From NCBI RefSeq assembly GCF_006716425.1, contig NZ_VFOZ01000001.1, forward strand, positions 7,521,237-7,585,236: a stretch of 64,000 nt of DNA, given 5' to 3'. Numbering within the stretch: position 1 is the stretch's first letter; each line of letters begins with the position of its first letter. The notes below the pieces were generated by a model. The model worked only from the letters and a program-made list of their open reading frames with translations. It did not search any database and was not told the DNA's origin. Shown piece by piece: positions 8,477-16,720 of this stretch. Source of the stretch: Actinoallomurus bryophytorum (GTDB taxonomy: Bacteria; Actinomycetota; Actinomycetes; Streptosporangiales; Streptosporangiaceae). The translations under genes were made by a program, and so were the position numbers.

Positions 8477-9463
8477 TCACGCGGGGACGGTGGCGCCGAT
8501 GATCTTCTGGTTGATCAGGCCGGCGACGGCGTTGATGGCTCGCAGGGTGGGGACGGGCGTGCCGGTGAGGTCCGCGAGCTCGACCACCGCGGTCAGGATC
8601 ACGTCCAGCTCGAGGGGCTTGCCCTTCTCCAGGTCCTGGAGCATGGAGGTCTTGTGGTGGCCGGCACGCTCGGCGCCGGCCAGGCGCCGCTCGATGGAGA
8701 TCTCCGGGCGGCAGCCGAGACGCTCGGCGACGTCGAGCGTCTCGCGCATCATCGTGATGACCAGCTCGCGGCTGTCGCGGTGCCGGCAGATCTCGATCAT
8801 CGTCGCCCGGCTCAGCGCGCTGATCGGGTTGAACGCGATGTTGCCCATGAGCTTGATCCAGATGTCCTCCCGCAGATCCGCCTCGACCGGGCACTTGAGC
8901 CCGCCGGCCACCATCGCCTCACTGAAGGCGACACAACGCGGGGAGATGGCACCGCCCGGCTCGCCGATGGAGAAGCGGGTGCCCTCCAGGTGCCGGATCA
9001 CCCCCGGGGCGGTGATCTCGGTGGCGGCGTAGACGACGCAGCCGATCGCGCGCTCGGGCGGGATCGTGGCCGTCACGGCGCCGCCGGGATCGACGGTCTC
9101 GATGCGGTACCCCTCGTGCGGGCCCGCCAGCTTGTGGAAGTACCACCAGGGGATGCCGTTCTGCGCCGCGATGACCGCGGTGTCGTCCTTCGTGAGTGGA
9201 TCGAGCATCGGGCCGCAGCCCGCATAGGCATTGGCCTTGAGCCCGAGGAAGACATGGTCGACCGGCCCGATCTCACGGGGGTCGTCGGTGGCCGGGGGAC
9301 GGGCGGTGAAATCCCCGCGCGGGCTGAGCACGCGTACGCCGTCCCGCCGGATGGCCTCCAGATGGGCACCGCGCGCGACCAGATGGACGTCCACCCCGGC
9401 GCGGTGCAGGGCTGCTCCGACATAGGCACCGATCGCACCGGCGCCGACAACGGCGACTCTCAC
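8477..9463 (-). CDS. PanE/ApbA-family reductase, candidate oxalyl-CoA reductase
   Basis: The 328-residue NAD(P)-dependent reductase has an N-terminal Rossmann site (VVGAGAIGAYVGAALH, residues 4-19) and the all-alpha C-terminal ketopantoate reductase domain, including KLMGNIAFNPISAL and LEKGKPLELDVI. The family norm is 2-dehydropantoate 2-reductase. In Methylobacterium extorquens a PanE paralogue (PanE2) is the oxalyl-CoA reductase that makes glyoxylate. Its place here beside formate dehydrogenase, an oxalate operon and the glycerate pathway makes that role the better guess, but pantothenate synthesis cannot be excluded from sequence. The GTG start at 9463 has GGAG about 7 bases upstream. A near-perfect operator lies 24 bases before it. 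Confidence 0.8.
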   Translation of the reverse strand: MRVAVVGAGAIGAYVGAALHRAGVDVHLVARGAHLEAIRRDGVRVLSPRGDFTARPPATDDPREIGPVDHVFLGLKANAYAGCGPMLDPLTKDDTAVIAAQNGIPWWYFHKLAGPHEGYRIETVDPGGAVTATIPPERAIGCVVYAATEITAPGVIRHLEGTRFSIGEPGGAISPRCVAFSEAMVAGGLKCPVEADLREDIWIKLMGNIAFNPISALSRATMIEICRHRDSRELVITMMRETLDVAERLGCRPEISIERRLAGAERAGHHKTSMLQDLEKGKPLELDVILTAVVELADLTGTPVPTLRAINAVAGLINQKIIGATVPA

Positions 9464-9486
9464 GGGAACTCCGTTCTCGTGGGGGC

Positions 9487-9510
9487 TACTGTATTTTGTC
9501 TACAGTATGC
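9487..9510. promoter_or_regulatory. Predicted GntR operator between panE-like gene and selC (site B)
   Basis: TACTGTA (9487-9493) and TACAGTA (9501-9507) form a perfect inverted repeat with a 7-base spacer, and the right arm extends to TACAGTATGC. The site lies 24 bases upstream of the PanE-like start and about 35 bases upstream of the divergent tRNA-Sec gene, so it could control both. Confidence 0.6.
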
Positions 9511-9544
9511 TTCTATAGGGGTCAAGGGTGAGTTCCGCGTCCGA

Positions 9545-9637
9545 GGAGGCGAGAAGGTGCCTGGTGGCCCTCACGGTCTTCAAAACCGATGGGACCCTGA
9601 CGAAGGGTCCGGTGGGTTCGATTCCCATCCGCCTCCG
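9545..9637 (+). tRNA. selC: tRNA-Sec (anticodon TCA)
   Basis: The 93-base tRNA has every hallmark of selC. The acceptor arms GGAGGCG (9545-9551) and CGCCTCC (9630-9636) pair and are followed by discriminator G at 9637. The anticodon loop CTTCAAA at 9578-9584 has TCA at 9580-9582. A very long variable arm of 7 bp (GGACCCT/AGGGTCC, loop GACGA) follows, then a T-arm with the loop TTCGATT. The CCA end is not encoded (CCT follows). This tRNA would be charged with serine, converted to selenocysteine and inserted at UGA. It lies only 36 bases before moeA and 1.3 kb from a formate dehydrogenase remnant with TGA at the catalytic position. Confidence 0.95.
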
Positions 9638-9673
9638 CCTCCGCCGATACGACGGTGTGCCGCGGCCGCGGGC

Positions 9674-10810
9674 ATGCCCTGGCGCCTGGCCAGGGCGATG
9701 GCGGCCGCGGCCACGCCGCTCGAGACGATCAGCCTGCCGATCGGCGAGGCCGGGGGTGCCGTGCTCGCCGGCCCGCTGCACGCGCGCGCCGACCTGCCGG
9801 CCTTCGACGCCGCCGCGATGGACGGCTACGCCGTGGCGGGGCCGGGCCCATGGACGATCACCGGCCGCGTCATGGCCGGGCCGTCGGCCCCGGGTGAGGT
9901 CGGTCCCGGCCAGGCGGTGGAGATCGGGACCGGTGCCCCGGTGCCGTGTGGCACCGAGGCCGTCGTCCCGTACGAGTCGGCCACGCGCAAGGGCGCCTGG
10001 GTCCGCGGGCCGTTCGAGCCCGGGCGGCACGTCCGGCGCCGCGGCGAGGACTGCCAGAGGGGCACGAAGGTGCTGCCCTCGGGCACGGTGGTCACCCCCG
10101 TGGCGCAGGGGCTGGCGGCGAGCCTCGGCCAGGACGTGCTCCGCGTACGCCGGCGGCCGCGCGTCACCGTCCTGGTGACCGGCGACGAGCTCGCCACCTC
10201 CGGCCTTCCCGGCGCGGGCCGGGTACGCGACGCACTGGGCCCGCTGCTGCCGGGTCTGATCGCATGGGCCGGAGGAGAGACCGGCCCGCCGTCCCGCGTC
10301 GCGGACCGGGGATCACTGCTGGCCACCGCCATCGCGGCGGCCGATGAGGCCGACGTCGTCGTCGTGTGCGGCTCGTCTTCGAAGGGCGCCGCCGACCACC
10401 TGCGCGAGGTCCTGGGCGAGGCGGGGGCGGAGCTGCTCGTCGAGAGCGTGGCCTGCCGGCCGGGTCATCCGCAGCTGCTGGCGCGGCTCGCCGACGGCCG
10501 GCTGGTCGTCGGCCTGCCCGGCAACCCGTATGCCGCGCTGGTCGCCGCGCTGACCCTTCTCGTCCCGGCCCTCGGCGGGATGACCGGGCGGGTCGACGGC
10601 CATGGTGAGTGGGTGAAGCTGGACACGCGCGTCACGGCGCACCCGGCGGACACGCGCATCGTGGCGGTACGCCGGGCCGGCGCCCAGATGGTGCCGGTCG
10701 GCCACGACCGGCCCGGCCTGCTGTGGGGAGCGGCCCTGGCCGACGCGCTGGCCGTCGTGCCACCACGGTGGCGGGGCGAAGAGGTGGAGCTCCTCAGCCT
10801 TCCGTTCTGA
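9674..10810 (+). CDS. moeA: MoeA, molybdopterin molybdenumtransferase
   Basis: MoeA inserts molybdate into adenylylated molybdopterin in the cytoplasm, giving the cofactor needed by formate dehydrogenase. The 378-residue product has the family motifs DAAAMDGYAV near residue 46, GTGAPVP, VLVTGDEL, and the C-terminal GLPGNPYAALV. It is slightly shorter than typical MoeA (about 400 residues) and the usual TTGGVSVG segment reads CGSSSKGAA. The ATG at 9674 is the only clear start; the frame stays open upstream through selC but that extension is not protein-like. It is probably cotranscribed with selC, and a hairpin terminator follows. Confidence 0.88.
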   Translation: MPWRLARAMAAAATPLETISLPIGEAGGAVLAGPLHARADLPAFDAAAMDGYAVAGPGPWTITGRVMAGPSAPGEVGPGQAVEIGTGAPVPCGTEAVVPYESATRKGAWVRGPFEPGRHVRRRGEDCQRGTKVLPSGTVVTPVAQGLAASLGQDVLRVRRRPRVTVLVTGDELATSGLPGAGRVRDALGPLLPGLIAWAGGETGPPSRVADRGSLLATAIAAADEADVVVVCGSSSKGAADHLREVLGEAGAELLVESVACRPGHPQLLARLADGRLVVGLPGNPYAALVAALTLLVPALGGMTGRVDGHGEWVKLDTRVTAHPADTRIVAVRRAGAQMVPVGHDRPGLLWGAALADALAVVPPRWRGEEVELLSLPF

Positions 10811-10843
10811 TGGTGATTTATCGATATTTCTACTGCCGCGATA

Positions 10844-10881
10844 TGCCCCTCTCCGCGGTTGTGCGGGCGCGCAGAGGGGCA
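10844..10881 (+). terminator. Rho-independent terminator after moeA
   Basis: TGCCCCTCT (10844-10852) and AGAGGGGCA (10873-10881) form a perfect 9-bp stem with a 20-base GC-rich loop that can pair further. The stem is followed by ATTTGTTATTTCT. It ends the selC-moeA transcript in an otherwise AT-rich gap before the GntR gene. Confidence 0.8.
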
Positions 10882-10991
10882 ATTTGTTATTTCTATGTTT
10901 CGCCGTTATTTCGGCGGAACGCGACTTACCGTCTCGTGTGACGTCCTCAAGAATTGTGTGAGCACCGCCACGTCGCGGGGCCGTCGTAGGT

Positions 10992-11015
10992 CAGTATGTA
11001 GGCAGTAGACTGTAC
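10992..11015. promoter_or_regulatory. Possible autoregulatory operator of the GntR gene (site C)
   Basis: CAGTATG at 10992-10998 and ACTGTAC at 11009-11015 are diverged half-sites of the palindrome found at the other promoters of the island. They lie 34-57 bases before the GntR start. The match is weaker than at sites A, B, D and E. Confidence 0.4.
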
Positions 11016-11048
11016 ACAGATCACCCGAAACCTCTTGTGGGGGCTGGC

Positions 11049-11762
11049 ATGACGTTCTTCACCGAAAGCGCGAAGAGCGTGGATATGCCTCGGCTGAGAC
11101 GCCCCGCTCCGCTCCGTGAAGGCGTCTACGAGGCCCTGCTGGAGCTGATCGTCACCCGCGCGCTCCAGCCGGGGCAGCACCTCGTCGAGAGCGAGCTGGC
11201 GACGCGTCTCGGCATCTCCCGGCAGCCGGTGCGCGAAGCGCTCCAGCGGCTGAGCACGGAGGGCTGGGTCGACCTTCGGCCGGCTCACGGGGCCTTCGTG
11301 CACGCACCGACCGAAGAGGAGGCCGACCAGCTTCTCGCCGTGCGGTCCCTGCTGGAGGCGGAGTCGGCGCGCCTCGCCGCCGCCAACATGACCCCCCAGG
11401 CCGTCGCGGGCCTGCGGGAGATCTGTGAGCGCGGGGTGAGCGCCCTGGCGGCCGACGAGGTCGACGCCGTGGTCGCGGCCAACGCCGAGCTGCACTCGGC
11501 GATCGTCGAGTTGTCCGGCAACAAGGTGCTGGCCGAGCTCGCGGCCCAGGTGGACCGGCGCGTCCGCTGGTATTACACGCCCGTGGCCCGGCAGCGAGGG
11601 CCGGAGTCGTGGACGGAGCACGCGGCATTGATCGACGCGCTCGCCGAGCACGATGGCGAGCAGGCCGCGCAGATCATGCGCGAGCACACCGAGCAGACGC
11701 GCCGGTCCTATCACCGGCGTGCGGAAAGTGAAGTCACGGGACCTCCTACGTCGGCCATGTGA
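11049..11762 (+). CDS. GntR-family (FadR/FCD) transcriptional regulator of the oxalate-formate island
   Basis: The 237-residue regulator has an N-terminal winged helix (about residues 20-80, LATRLGISRQPVREALQRL) and a C-terminal FCD ligand-binding domain. Its metal-binding residues include the aspartate/histidine positions around NAELHSAIVELSGN and REHTEQTRRSYH. FCD regulators usually sense small carboxylates or CoA derivatives; oxalate, glyoxylate, oxalyl-CoA or formyl-CoA are plausible here. It stands between the two arms of the island, and similar palindromes lie at five promoters, including its own. ATG 11049 is chosen with GGGGG 5 bases before it; a GTG at 11037 is possible. It converges on the antiporter gene with only 24 bases between stops. 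Confidence 0.88.
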   Translation: MTFFTESAKSVDMPRLRRPAPLREGVYEALLELIVTRALQPGQHLVESELATRLGISRQPVREALQRLSTEGWVDLRPAHGAFVHAPTEEEADQLLAVRSLLEAESARLAAANMTPQAVAGLREICERGVSALAADEVDAVVAANAELHSAIVELSGNKVLAELAAQVDRRVRWYYTPVARQRGPESWTEHAALIDALAEHDGEQAAQIMREHTEQTRRSYHRRAESEVTGPPTSAM

Positions 11763-11786
11763 CCGGCCTGCTGTGCTGCTCGGCGG

Positions 11787-13175
11787 TCACATGATCTCCC
11801 TGCTGATCGGATAGGGGTTGGGTTCGATCTTCTTGGGCTTCGGGCGGCCCGGCTGGCGTAGGCCCAGCGCCAGGACGGCGGAGACGAGGCCCATGATGCC
11901 GGCGAGGGTGTAGGCGCCCGTGTAGTCCCAGGCACCGATGACGATGGCGCCGAGGCCACCACCGAACAGGCCGCTGACGAGCTTCGCGCTGTAGACCATG
12001 CCGTAGTTGGTGGCGTTGTGGTTCTCACCGAAGTAGTCGGGCACGAGAGACGCGAACATCGGGTAGAACGCACCGCCGCCGAATCCGGAGATGAACGCGA
12101 AGACCAGGAACAGCGCCTCGTTGTGCGCGTTGCCCGCCAACAGCGTGCCGAACTGTGCGAAGGCCTCGATGATGAGGACCGCGATGAGCGCCTGCTTGCG
12201 GCCCAGCAGGTCGGAGAACCAGCCGACGACCGCGCGGCCGACACCGTTGACGACCGCGAGGATGCCGGCCGACAGCGACGCCATCAACGGCCCGAAGCCC
12301 AGGTCCTTGGCGAACGGGACCTCGAAGGAGATGCCGAAGATGGAGACACCGGAGATGAAGGCCAGGCACACCCACATCAGCGGGATCATCCCCGTCCGTA
12401 CCGCCTCCATGGGGCTGAACTGACGGACCGCGGGGGGATTCTTCTCCAGGGCCAGGCGCGCGGAGGTGTCGCCGGCCTTCGCCGGCTTGAGCGGGTCGAC
12501 ATGCTCGGGCCACCAGTTCTTCGGCGGGTCCTTGAAGAAGAATCCGCAGGCGCCGATGGCGACGAGTATGAAGACCCCGATCAGGTCGAGGACCTCCTGG
12601 TAGTTGCTGGTGTCGAAGGCGTAGTTGAAGATGATGATGAATGGCAGCGAGCCGTAGGCGAACCCGCCGTTGACGAATCCGGTGCGGGCGCCGCGCTTTT
12701 CCGGATACCACTTGCCGACCATGTTGATGCAGGTCGCGTATACCAGCCCGGCACCGATGCCGCCGAACACGCCGAAGCCGATGATGGCCCCGAAGACGCT
12801 GTGCAGGTGGGAGATGGCGAGGAATCCCACCAGCGCCAGGCCCGCGCCGATCAGCATCGCGGTGCGTGCCGACAGGATGCCCTTCTCCCGCAGCCGGCCC
12901 GCCGGAAAGGCGACCCCGGCCTGGAAGAACACCCAGACGCTCAGAATCCAGAACGTGTTACTGCTGGTCCAGCCGTGTGCCGTGGACAGCGTGTCCTCGG
13001 CCGAACCGTAGGCGTACTCGAAGACGCTGATGGCCATCATGGCCACCCAGGGCAGAACCACCATGAGCGAGCGAGAGTGTCCCAGGATGTCCCGGTCGCT
13101 CTCGCCGACGCGGTAGACGCGTCCTCGTTTGTCCGTGACCTCGGTGTAGTTCGTTGAGTTGGTAGTCGTGGTCAT
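11787..13175 (-). CDS. MFS oxalate:formate antiporter-family transporter (OFA family)
   Basis: The 462-residue membrane protein has about 12 predicted transmembrane helices and the layout of OFA transporters. It has a hydrophilic N-terminus of about 35 residues, a GAGLVYATCINMVGKWYPEKRG segment typical of the family (helix 4-5 loop), a long charged central loop, and a second half with WFSDLLGRKQAL. In Oxalobacter OxlT exchanges external oxalate for internal formate. Here it is the last gene of the frc operon, 165 bases after the acyl-CoA ligase, so it probably imports oxalate. Other members carry pyruvate or lactate, so the substrate is inferred from context. Confidence 0.85.
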   Translation of the reverse strand: MTTTTNSTNYTEVTDKRGRVYRVGESDRDILGHSRSLMVVLPWVAMMAISVFEYAYGSAEDTLSTAHGWTSSNTFWILSVWVFFQAGVAFPAGRLREKGILSARTAMLIGAGLALVGFLAISHLHSVFGAIIGFGVFGGIGAGLVYATCINMVGKWYPEKRGARTGFVNGGFAYGSLPFIIIFNYAFDTSNYQEVLDLIGVFILVAIGACGFFFKDPPKNWWPEHVDPLKPAKAGDTSARLALEKNPPAVRQFSPMEAVRTGMIPLMWVCLAFISGVSIFGISFEVPFAKDLGFGPLMASLSAGILAVVNGVGRAVVGWFSDLLGRKQALIAVLIIEAFAQFGTLLAGNAHNEALFLVFAFISGFGGGAFYPMFASLVPDYFGENHNATNYGMVYSAKLVSGLFGGGLGAIVIGAWDYTGAYTLAGIMGLVSAVLALGLRQPGRPKPKKIEPNPYPISREIM

Positions 13176-13339
13176 ATCGACCCCTTGTCGCGAAGTGCTG
13201 GCGATGCCCCCTGTCCCCGATCTCCGTACGCACGTTGGGCGACCAAGTGCTTGCTAGGTGGCCTTCATCGGTTTCTCCTTCTTGTGAGCGGACGCTTGAG
13301 CCGGTGACCTGCGACGCCGGGACGGCCACCGGCGATGGG

Positions 13340-15475
13340 TCAGCCGGGCAGCAGGCCTGCGGAGCGCGCCCAGCGATACTTGGCGCCGAGCACCGCGACC
13401 GGCTTCTCCGTGGTGTAGGGGTAGGCGGGGATTCCGTGGTCGAAGAGGTACTCGCTGGCCTGCTCGACCTCGGTGTCACCGGCGAGCGAGGCCACCACCG
13501 GCTTGTCGATGCCCTGGGCGCGGGCCTGTTCGACGACGCGGGCGATGAGCTCGGCGAAGACCATCGGCGGGGTCACGATCGTGTGCCAGTAGCCCAGGAT
13601 CAGCGCGTGGATCCGCGGGTCCTCCAGCCCCAGCCGCACCGTCGCCTCGTACGTCGAGGGCGGCTCGCCTCCGGTGATGTCGATGGGGTTGCCCGAGGCG
13701 CCGAAGGGCGGGATGAACCTCCGGAACGCCTCGTCCAGGTCCGGTGGGACGGTCATCAGCGACAGGCCGTTGTCGACACAGGCGTCGGACAGGAGCACGC
13801 CCGAGCCGCCCGCGCCGGTGATGATCACGACGTTCTCGCCCTTCGGCGTGGGCATCGTGGGCAGGGCGTGGGCGTACTCCAGCATGTCGTTCAGGCCCGG
13901 TGCCCGGATCACACCGGCCTGGCGGAGGATGTCGTCGTAGACCTTGTCGTCACCGGCGAGGGCACCGGTGTGCGAGCTCGCCGCGCGGGCGCCCAGCGCC
14001 GTACGGCCGGCCTTGAGCACGATGATCGGCTTCTTGCGGGACACCTCGCGGGCCGCCGCGACGAACGCGCGCCCGTCCTTGAGGTCCTCCAGGTGCATCG
14101 CGATGCAGTTGGTGTTGTCGTCCTGCCCGAAGAAGGTCAGCAGGTCGTCCTCGTCCAGGTCGGCCTTGTTGCCCAGGCCGACGATCGCCGACACGCCCAT
14201 CTTCGACGTCCGGCTGAAGCCGAGGATGGCCATGCCGATCCCGCCGCTCTGGGAGGAGAGAGCGACGCCGCCCTTCACGTCGTACGGCGTGCAGAACGTC
14301 GCGCAGAGATCCTCCGGCGTGTAGTAGTAGCCGTAGATGTTGGGGCCGAGGAGCCGGACGCCGCGCCTGCGGGCGATCTCGACCACCTGCTCCTGGAGCT
14401 CCTCGTTGCCGGTCTCGGCGAAGCCCGAGGGGATCAGGACCGCCGCCGGCACCCCTTTCTCGCCGACCTCCTCCAGGGCGGCGGGCACGAACTTGGCCGG
14501 GATGGTGAACACCGCGACGTCGACCTCGCCCGGCACGTCCGCGATGCTGCGGTACGCCTTGCGGCCGCAGATCTCATCGGCCTTCGGGTTCACCGGATGG
14601 ATCTCACCGGCGTATCCGCCGTCGATGAGGTTGCGCATCACCGAGTTGCCGATCTTGCCCTGCTCGTTGGAGGCGCCGATCACGGCCACGGCACGCGGCT
14701 TCATCAGCCGGTTCATGACCGCGAGGATCTCCTCAGGGCTGTACTTCGGCACTTCGTGCGGCGTGCCGTCGGCGAGCAGGATCCGTACGTCGGCCGCGAC
14801 CGCGCCGTCCGGCGTGGCGAACACCGGGTTCAGGTCCATCTCGGAGATCTCGGGGAAGTCGCCGACGAGGTCGGAGACCCGCTGGATCATGCCGCTGAGC
14901 GCGTCGCGGCTGATCGGCTCGGTGCCGCGCGCGCCGCGTAGCACCTCGGCCGCGGCGATGTCGTCCAGCATCGAGGTCGCCTCGTCCGCGGTCGTGGGCG
15001 CCAGCCGGAAGGTGACGTCCTTCAGCACCTCGACGAGGATGCCGCCGAGACCGAACGCGATGACCTTGCCGAACGTCGGGTCGGTCGTCGCGCCGATGAT
15101 CACCTCCTGCCCGGCCGGCACCATCCGCTGGACCTGCACGCCGAGGATCTCCGCCTTCGGGTCGTACGCCTTGGCGGCCGTGACGATCCGCTCGTAACCG
15201 GCCTTGACGTCGTGGGGGGAGTCCACGCCGACGAGTACGCCGCCGGCCTCGGTCTTGTGCAGGATGTCCGGTGAGACGATCTTGAGGACGACGGGCAGCC
15301 CCATGTCCACGGCGCGGGAGACCGCCTCGTCCGCCGAGGTGGCCAGGGCCTCGGCCGGCACGGTGATCCCGTAGGCGTCGCACAGCCGCTTGCCCTCCAG
15401 GGCCGTCAGCGCGGTGCGCCCATCCGCGTGCACCGCGTCGAGCACGGCGCGTACCTCATCGCGGTCGTATCCCAT
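13340..15475 (-). CDS. NDP-forming acyl-CoA ligase (acetate--CoA ligase-like), fused ATP-grasp and CoA-binding domains
   Basis: The 711-residue protein has an ATP-grasp domain first (residues about 15-230; VVLKIVSPDILHKTEAGGV), then the CoA-binding domain (AVAVIGASNEQGKIGNSV) and the succinyl-CoA ligase-like domains. The phosphorylated histidine is H502 in ASSHTGALAG. The ATP-grasp-first order is the reverse of the common archaeal alpha-beta arrangement. Such enzymes couple acyl-CoA formation or breakdown to NDP/NTP. Next to frc it may activate oxalate or recover ATP from formyl-CoA; the substrate is not readable from sequence. ATG 15475 lies 2 bases after the frc stop, so a longer reading from 15619 is rejected. 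Confidence 0.85.
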   Translation of the reverse strand: MGYDRDEVRAVLDAVHADGRTALTALEGKRLCDAYGITVPAEALATSADEAVSRAVDMGLPVVLKIVSPDILHKTEAGGVLVGVDSPHDVKAGYERIVTAAKAYDPKAEILGVQVQRMVPAGQEVIIGATTDPTFGKVIAFGLGGILVEVLKDVTFRLAPTTADEATSMLDDIAAAEVLRGARGTEPISRDALSGMIQRVSDLVGDFPEISEMDLNPVFATPDGAVAADVRILLADGTPHEVPKYSPEEILAVMNRLMKPRAVAVIGASNEQGKIGNSVMRNLIDGGYAGEIHPVNPKADEICGRKAYRSIADVPGEVDVAVFTIPAKFVPAALEEVGEKGVPAAVLIPSGFAETGNEELQEQVVEIARRRGVRLLGPNIYGYYYTPEDLCATFCTPYDVKGGVALSSQSGGIGMAILGFSRTSKMGVSAIVGLGNKADLDEDDLLTFFGQDDNTNCIAMHLEDLKDGRAFVAAAREVSRKKPIIVLKAGRTALGARAASSHTGALAGDDKVYDDILRQAGVIRAPGLNDMLEYAHALPTMPTPKGENVVIITGAGGSGVLLSDACVDNGLSLMTVPPDLDEAFRRFIPPFGASGNPIDITGGEPPSTYEATVRLGLEDPRIHALILGYWHTIVTPPMVFAELIARVVEQARAQGIDKPVVASLAGDTEVEQASEYLFDHGIPAYPYTTEKPVAVLGAKYRWARSAGLLPG

Positions 15476-15477
15476 CC

Positions 15478-16707
15478 TCAGATCACTCCATTCGCCTTGA
15501 GGGAGACGAGTTCGTCCTCCGGCAGGCCGAGCACCTGCCGGTAGATCTCGTCGTTGTGCTCGCCGAGGAGCGGGGACCGCTCGACGTCGACGGGGGAGTC
15601 CGACAGCTTGAGCGGGCACCCGACGGTCTTGAAGGGGCCGCGAACGGGGTGGTCGACCGTGACGATCATTTCGTTGCTCACGAGGCTCTCGTCCTCGATG
15701 AGCTCACCGGTCGACAGGATCGGGCCGCAGGGGACGTTCTCGGCGTTGAGCTTGGCCAGCACCTCCCACTTGCCGTGCTGGGAGGTCCATTCCTCGACGA
15801 GCTGGAAGACCTTGGCCAGCTTGTTCAGCCGGGCCTCCGGAGTGCTCCACTCGGGGTCCTCGGCGAGTTCGGGCAGGCCCATGAGCCGGGTGATCGGCGC
15901 CCAGCCCTGCGGCTGGATGATCACGTAGACGTAGTCGTTGGGCCCGCCGGGGGCGCACTTGACCGCCCACCCCGGCTGTCCGCCGCCCGAGGCGTTGCCG
16001 GAGCGGGGGACGTCGTCCCCGAAGTCCTCGTTCGGGTACTCCGTGAGCGGCCCGGTGGCCAGCCGCTGCTGGTCGCGCAGCTTGACCCGGCACAGGTTGA
16101 GCACTGAGTGCTGCATCGCGACGGCGACCCGCTGGCCGCGGCCCGTCTCCGTGCGCTGGTAGAGGGCGGCGAGGATCGCCGCGACCGTGTGGATGCCGGT
16201 GCCCGAGTCGCCGATCTGGGCGCCGGTCGCGGTCGGCGGCCCGTCCTCGAAGCCGGTCGTGGCCATCGACCCGCCCATCGCCTGCGCGACGACCTCGTAG
16301 GCCTTGAAGTTGGTGTACGGGCCCTCGCCGAAGCCCTTGATCGAGGCGAAGATCAGTTTCGGGTTGAGCGCGTTCAGCTTCTCCCAGGTGAATCCGAGCC
16401 GTTCGATCGTGCCGGGCCCGAAGTTCTCCACGAGCACGTCGGAACGCTTGACGAGATCGACGAATATCTCTTTGCCGCGCTCCTCTTTCAGGTTGAGCGT
16501 GATGCTCTTCTTGTTCGAATTCAGCATCGTGAAATAGAGACTGTCGGCGTCGGGAACGTCGCGGAGCTGGCGCCGGGTAATGTCACCGCTCGGCGCTTCG
16601 AGCTTGAGCACGTCGGCACCGAGCCATGCGAGAATCTGGGTGCATGACGGGCCGGACTGCACATGCGTCATGTCGAGGATCTTGACGCCGTCTAGTGCCT
16701 TTCCCAT
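15478..16707 (-). CDS. frc: Formyl-CoA:oxalate CoA-transferase family protein (CoA-transferase family III)
   Basis: The 409-residue enzyme moves CoA from formyl-CoA (or another donor) to oxalate. It matches Oxalobacter FRC throughout: THVQSGP with Q17, NENFGPG-like VENFGPG, catalytic aspartate D167 in IGDSGTGIH, VAMQHSVLNL, the mobile glycine loop ASGGGQPGW and LLGEHNDE near the end. The residue aligned with FRC Trp48 appears to be Gln47 (TRRQLRD), which may alter donor specificity; succinyl-CoA would fit the nearby sucCD. It is 13 bases downstream of the ThDP enzyme and 2 bases upstream of the acyl-CoA ligase, clearly one operon. Confidence 0.92.
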   Translation of the reverse strand: MGKALDGVKILDMTHVQSGPSCTQILAWLGADVLKLEAPSGDITRRQLRDVPDADSLYFTMLNSNKKSITLNLKEERGKEIFVDLVKRSDVLVENFGPGTIERLGFTWEKLNALNPKLIFASIKGFGEGPYTNFKAYEVVAQAMGGSMATTGFEDGPPTATGAQIGDSGTGIHTVAAILAALYQRTETGRGQRVAVAMQHSVLNLCRVKLRDQQRLATGPLTEYPNEDFGDDVPRSGNASGGGQPGWAVKCAPGGPNDYVYVIIQPQGWAPITRLMGLPELAEDPEWSTPEARLNKLAKVFQLVEEWTSQHGKWEVLAKLNAENVPCGPILSTGELIEDESLVSNEMIVTVDHPVRGPFKTVGCPLKLSDSPVDVERSPLLGEHNDEIYRQVLGLPEDELVSLKANGVI

Positions 16708-16720
16708 GGCGGCTTCCTTT

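Noticed and set aside
8459-9673. Open plus-strand frame running from 8459 through selC into moeA.
   Set aside because: It crosses the PanE-like gene on the other strand and the tRNA; only the part from ATG 9674 has MoeA similarity.
15476-15619. N-terminal extension of the acyl-CoA ligase.
   Set aside because: The added residues are the shifted frame of the frc 3' end; ATG 15475 fits the operon spacing.
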